NCBI GenBank assembly: GCA_023269735.1
Contig: JAGDWA010000005.1
Coordinates: 1-43,352, forward strand
DNA: 43,352 bases
Source of the DNA: Thermofilum sp.
Lineage (GTDB): Archaea; Thermoproteota; Thermoprotei; Thermofilales; Thermofilaceae
Reading direction: 5' to 3'
In this document: piece after piece, positions 41,895-43,352 of the stretch
Layout of the letters: each line of letters starts with the position of its first letter
How positions within the stretch are numbered: the stretch's first letter is position 1
Position numbers and translations under genes: made by a program
The notes under the pieces: model-generated
The model's database searches: none
Told to the model about the DNA's origin: nothing
The model's input: the letters and a program-made list of their open reading frames with translations, nothing else

Positions 41895-42722
41895 GTGCTC
41901 GGGAGGCTCCCCGAGCTCCTGAGGAGGGGGGAGGTCGCCCTGGGGACGTGGGTCACCATACCGGACCCCGAGGTCGTCGAGATGCTGTCCCTGCTGGGCT
42001 TCGACTGGCTCCTGCTCGACATGGAGCACGCCCCCATCGACGTGAGGGAGCTGGAGCACATGCTGATGGCCGTCAGGGGGGACGCGACCCCGCTCGTGCG
42101 CGTTCCCGCCAACGACCCGGTCTACGCGAAGAGGGTCCTCGACCTGGGGGCGGCGGGCCTGCTCATCCCCCACGTCAGCACGGCCGAGGACGCCAAGCTG
42201 GCCGTTAGGTCGGCCAGGTACCCGCCTCGCGGCATCAGGGGCGTGGGGCCGCGGAGGGCGGCGCGGTACGGGCTGGCGGCGGCCGAGTACTTCGAGAGGG
42301 CGGACGAGGTCCTGGTGGTGGTCCAGCTGGAGACGAGGGAGGCGGTCGAGAACGCGGAGTCGATACTGGCGGTGGAGGGCGTGAGCGCCTTCTTCGTGGG
42401 GCCCAACGACCTCTCGTTCTCCCTCGGATGCAGGTCCTGGAGGGAGGAGCCGGTCAGGAGGGCGATCGAGAGGCTGGCCGAGGCCTCCCGCGCCACGGGG
42501 GTCCCAGGCGGCATGTACTGCGCCGACGACGACGCCCTGGCCTTCGCGCTAAAGCTCGGGTTCAAGCTGATCGCGCTGGGCAGCGACTACCGGTACCTGA
42601 TCGCGGGGGCCAGGTCCCGGCTCGAGGCGGCGCGAAGGCTGCTGAAGGCGGAAGGGGGAGAGAAAAAGGGGGAGGGGTCTGGTACGGCCGCCGTCACTTG
42701 CGCTCGGAGAGGGCCTCTATGA
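41895..42722 (+). CDS. HpcH/HpaI-family aldolase/citrate lyase-like
   Basis: ALGTWVTIPDPEVVEMLSLLGFDWLLLDMEHAPID, RVLDLGAAGLLIPHVSTAEDAKLAV, FVGPNDLSFSLG. Confidence 0.92.
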   Translation: MLGRLPELLRRGEVALGTWVTIPDPEVVEMLSLLGFDWLLLDMEHAPIDVRELEHMLMAVRGDATPLVRVPANDPVYAKRVLDLGAAGLLIPHVSTAEDAKLAVRSARYPPRGIRGVGPRRAARYGLAAAEYFERADEVLVVVQLETREAVENAESILAVEGVSAFFVGPNDLSFSLGCRSWREEPVRRAIERLAEASRATGVPGGMYCADDDALAFALKLGFKLIALGSDYRYLIAGARSRLEAARRLLKAEGGEKKGEGSGTAAVTCARRGPL

Positions 42723-43296
42723 TGAGCGCGCAGAACTCCGGCAGATCGTCGGGTACCCTCCCGGTGATTATGTTGCCGTCCCGGACGGCGGGCTCGTCGA
42801 CGAAGATGGCGCCGGCGTTCACGAGGTCATCCCTTATGGCCCTGTAGGCGGTGACCCTCCTACCCCTCACGAGCCCGGCCGAGATGAGGACCTGGGGCCC
42901 GTGGCATATCGCAGCGATGACCCTCCCCGCGGCGTAAGCGCGCCTGACGAACTCAAGGACCCTCTCCTCCACCCTCAGGTGGTCGGGTGAGAAGCCGCCG
43001 GGTATCACTATGGCATCGAAGTCCTCGGGCCTCACCTGCTCCAGCTCCCTTACCACGTACCTCACGCCCTCGCCAAAGACCTCGAGCGGCACGGGCGTGC
43101 CGTACCTGCCGGTGACGGGCTTGCCGGGGATCGCTGGGCGGGGGGGCAGGCCGACCCTCACGGGTATGATCGTAACTTCAGCCCCCTCCTCGCTGAGCCT
43201 CAGGAACGGGTAGAGGAGCTCCACGTCCTCGAACTCATGGGATACGATGAAGGCCACCCTCTTGCCCTTCAGGCGCGTACTAGGGCCCGTCCTCAC
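42694..43296 (-). CDS. DJ-1/PfpI family protein
   Basis: RVAFIVSHEFEDVELLYP, IVIPGGFSPDHLR, VIAAICHGPQVLISAGLVRGRRVTAY. Confidence 0.9.
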   Translation of the reverse strand: MRTGPSTRLKGKRVAFIVSHEFEDVELLYPFLRLSEEGAEVTIIPVRVGLPPRPAIPGKPVTGRYGTPVPLEVFGEGVRYVVRELEQVRPEDFDAIVIPGGFSPDHLRVEERVLEFVRRAYAAGRVIAAICHGPQVLISAGLVRGRRVTAYRAIRDDLVNAGAIFVDEPAVRDGNIITGRVPDDLPEFCALIIEALSERK

Positions 43297-43352
43297 ACTC
43301 CGATGGCGATCCTTCGCCTTAATATCCCTGCTGCCGCGAGTGGGGGGTAAAG

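Noticed and set aside
1-43352. CRISPR arrays, insertion sequences, rRNA operons
   Set aside because: No regularly spaced repeats, transposase-like ORFs or rRNA-like sequence seen on either strand

Overview
GC-rich, gene-dense window that reads as a hyperthermophilic crenarchaeal (Thermofilum-like) chromosome. The taxonomic call is an inference from TATA-box promoters, leaderless GTG/ATG starts, L35Ae, XPB-Bax1 and archaeal Trm10-like genes. The most notable locus is about 93-8959, a compact same-strand cluster. It contains four small ORFs (three look membrane-anchored and secreted), a VirB2/TraA-like two-TM pilin candidate with signal peptide, a 264-aa polytopic membrane protein, a 1238-aa membrane protein with a large sequon-rich ectodomain, and a TM-anchored VirB4/HerA-type ATPase. 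No relaxase, integrase or tRNA lies next to it. I interpret it as a divergent archaeal type IV secretion-like DNA-import or pilus machine (Ced/Ted class) with possibly undescribed components. The rest is mostly housekeeping and sugar metabolism: Sua5, Trm10-like and SFM1-like SPOUT enzymes, sugar isomerases, homoserine kinase, UroD-like protein, aldo/keto reductase, Cys/Met PLP enzyme, DeoC, NikR, L35Ae, GH36-like protein, BadF-type kinase, Gfo/Idh/MocA oxidoreductases, CinA-like protein, adenylate kinase, XPB-Bax1, TrxR-like protein, FGGY kinase, D-2-hydroxyacid dehydrogenase, HpcH aldolase and DJ-1/PfpI. Secondary highlights are a 1492-aa M28-like/FtsX fusion with an altered metal site coupled to an OPT-like transporter, a TrxR-like flavoprotein with missing NADPH motifs, and an 11-bp perfect inverted repeat around a TATA box. 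All assignments come from reading the sequence; no database search was run.
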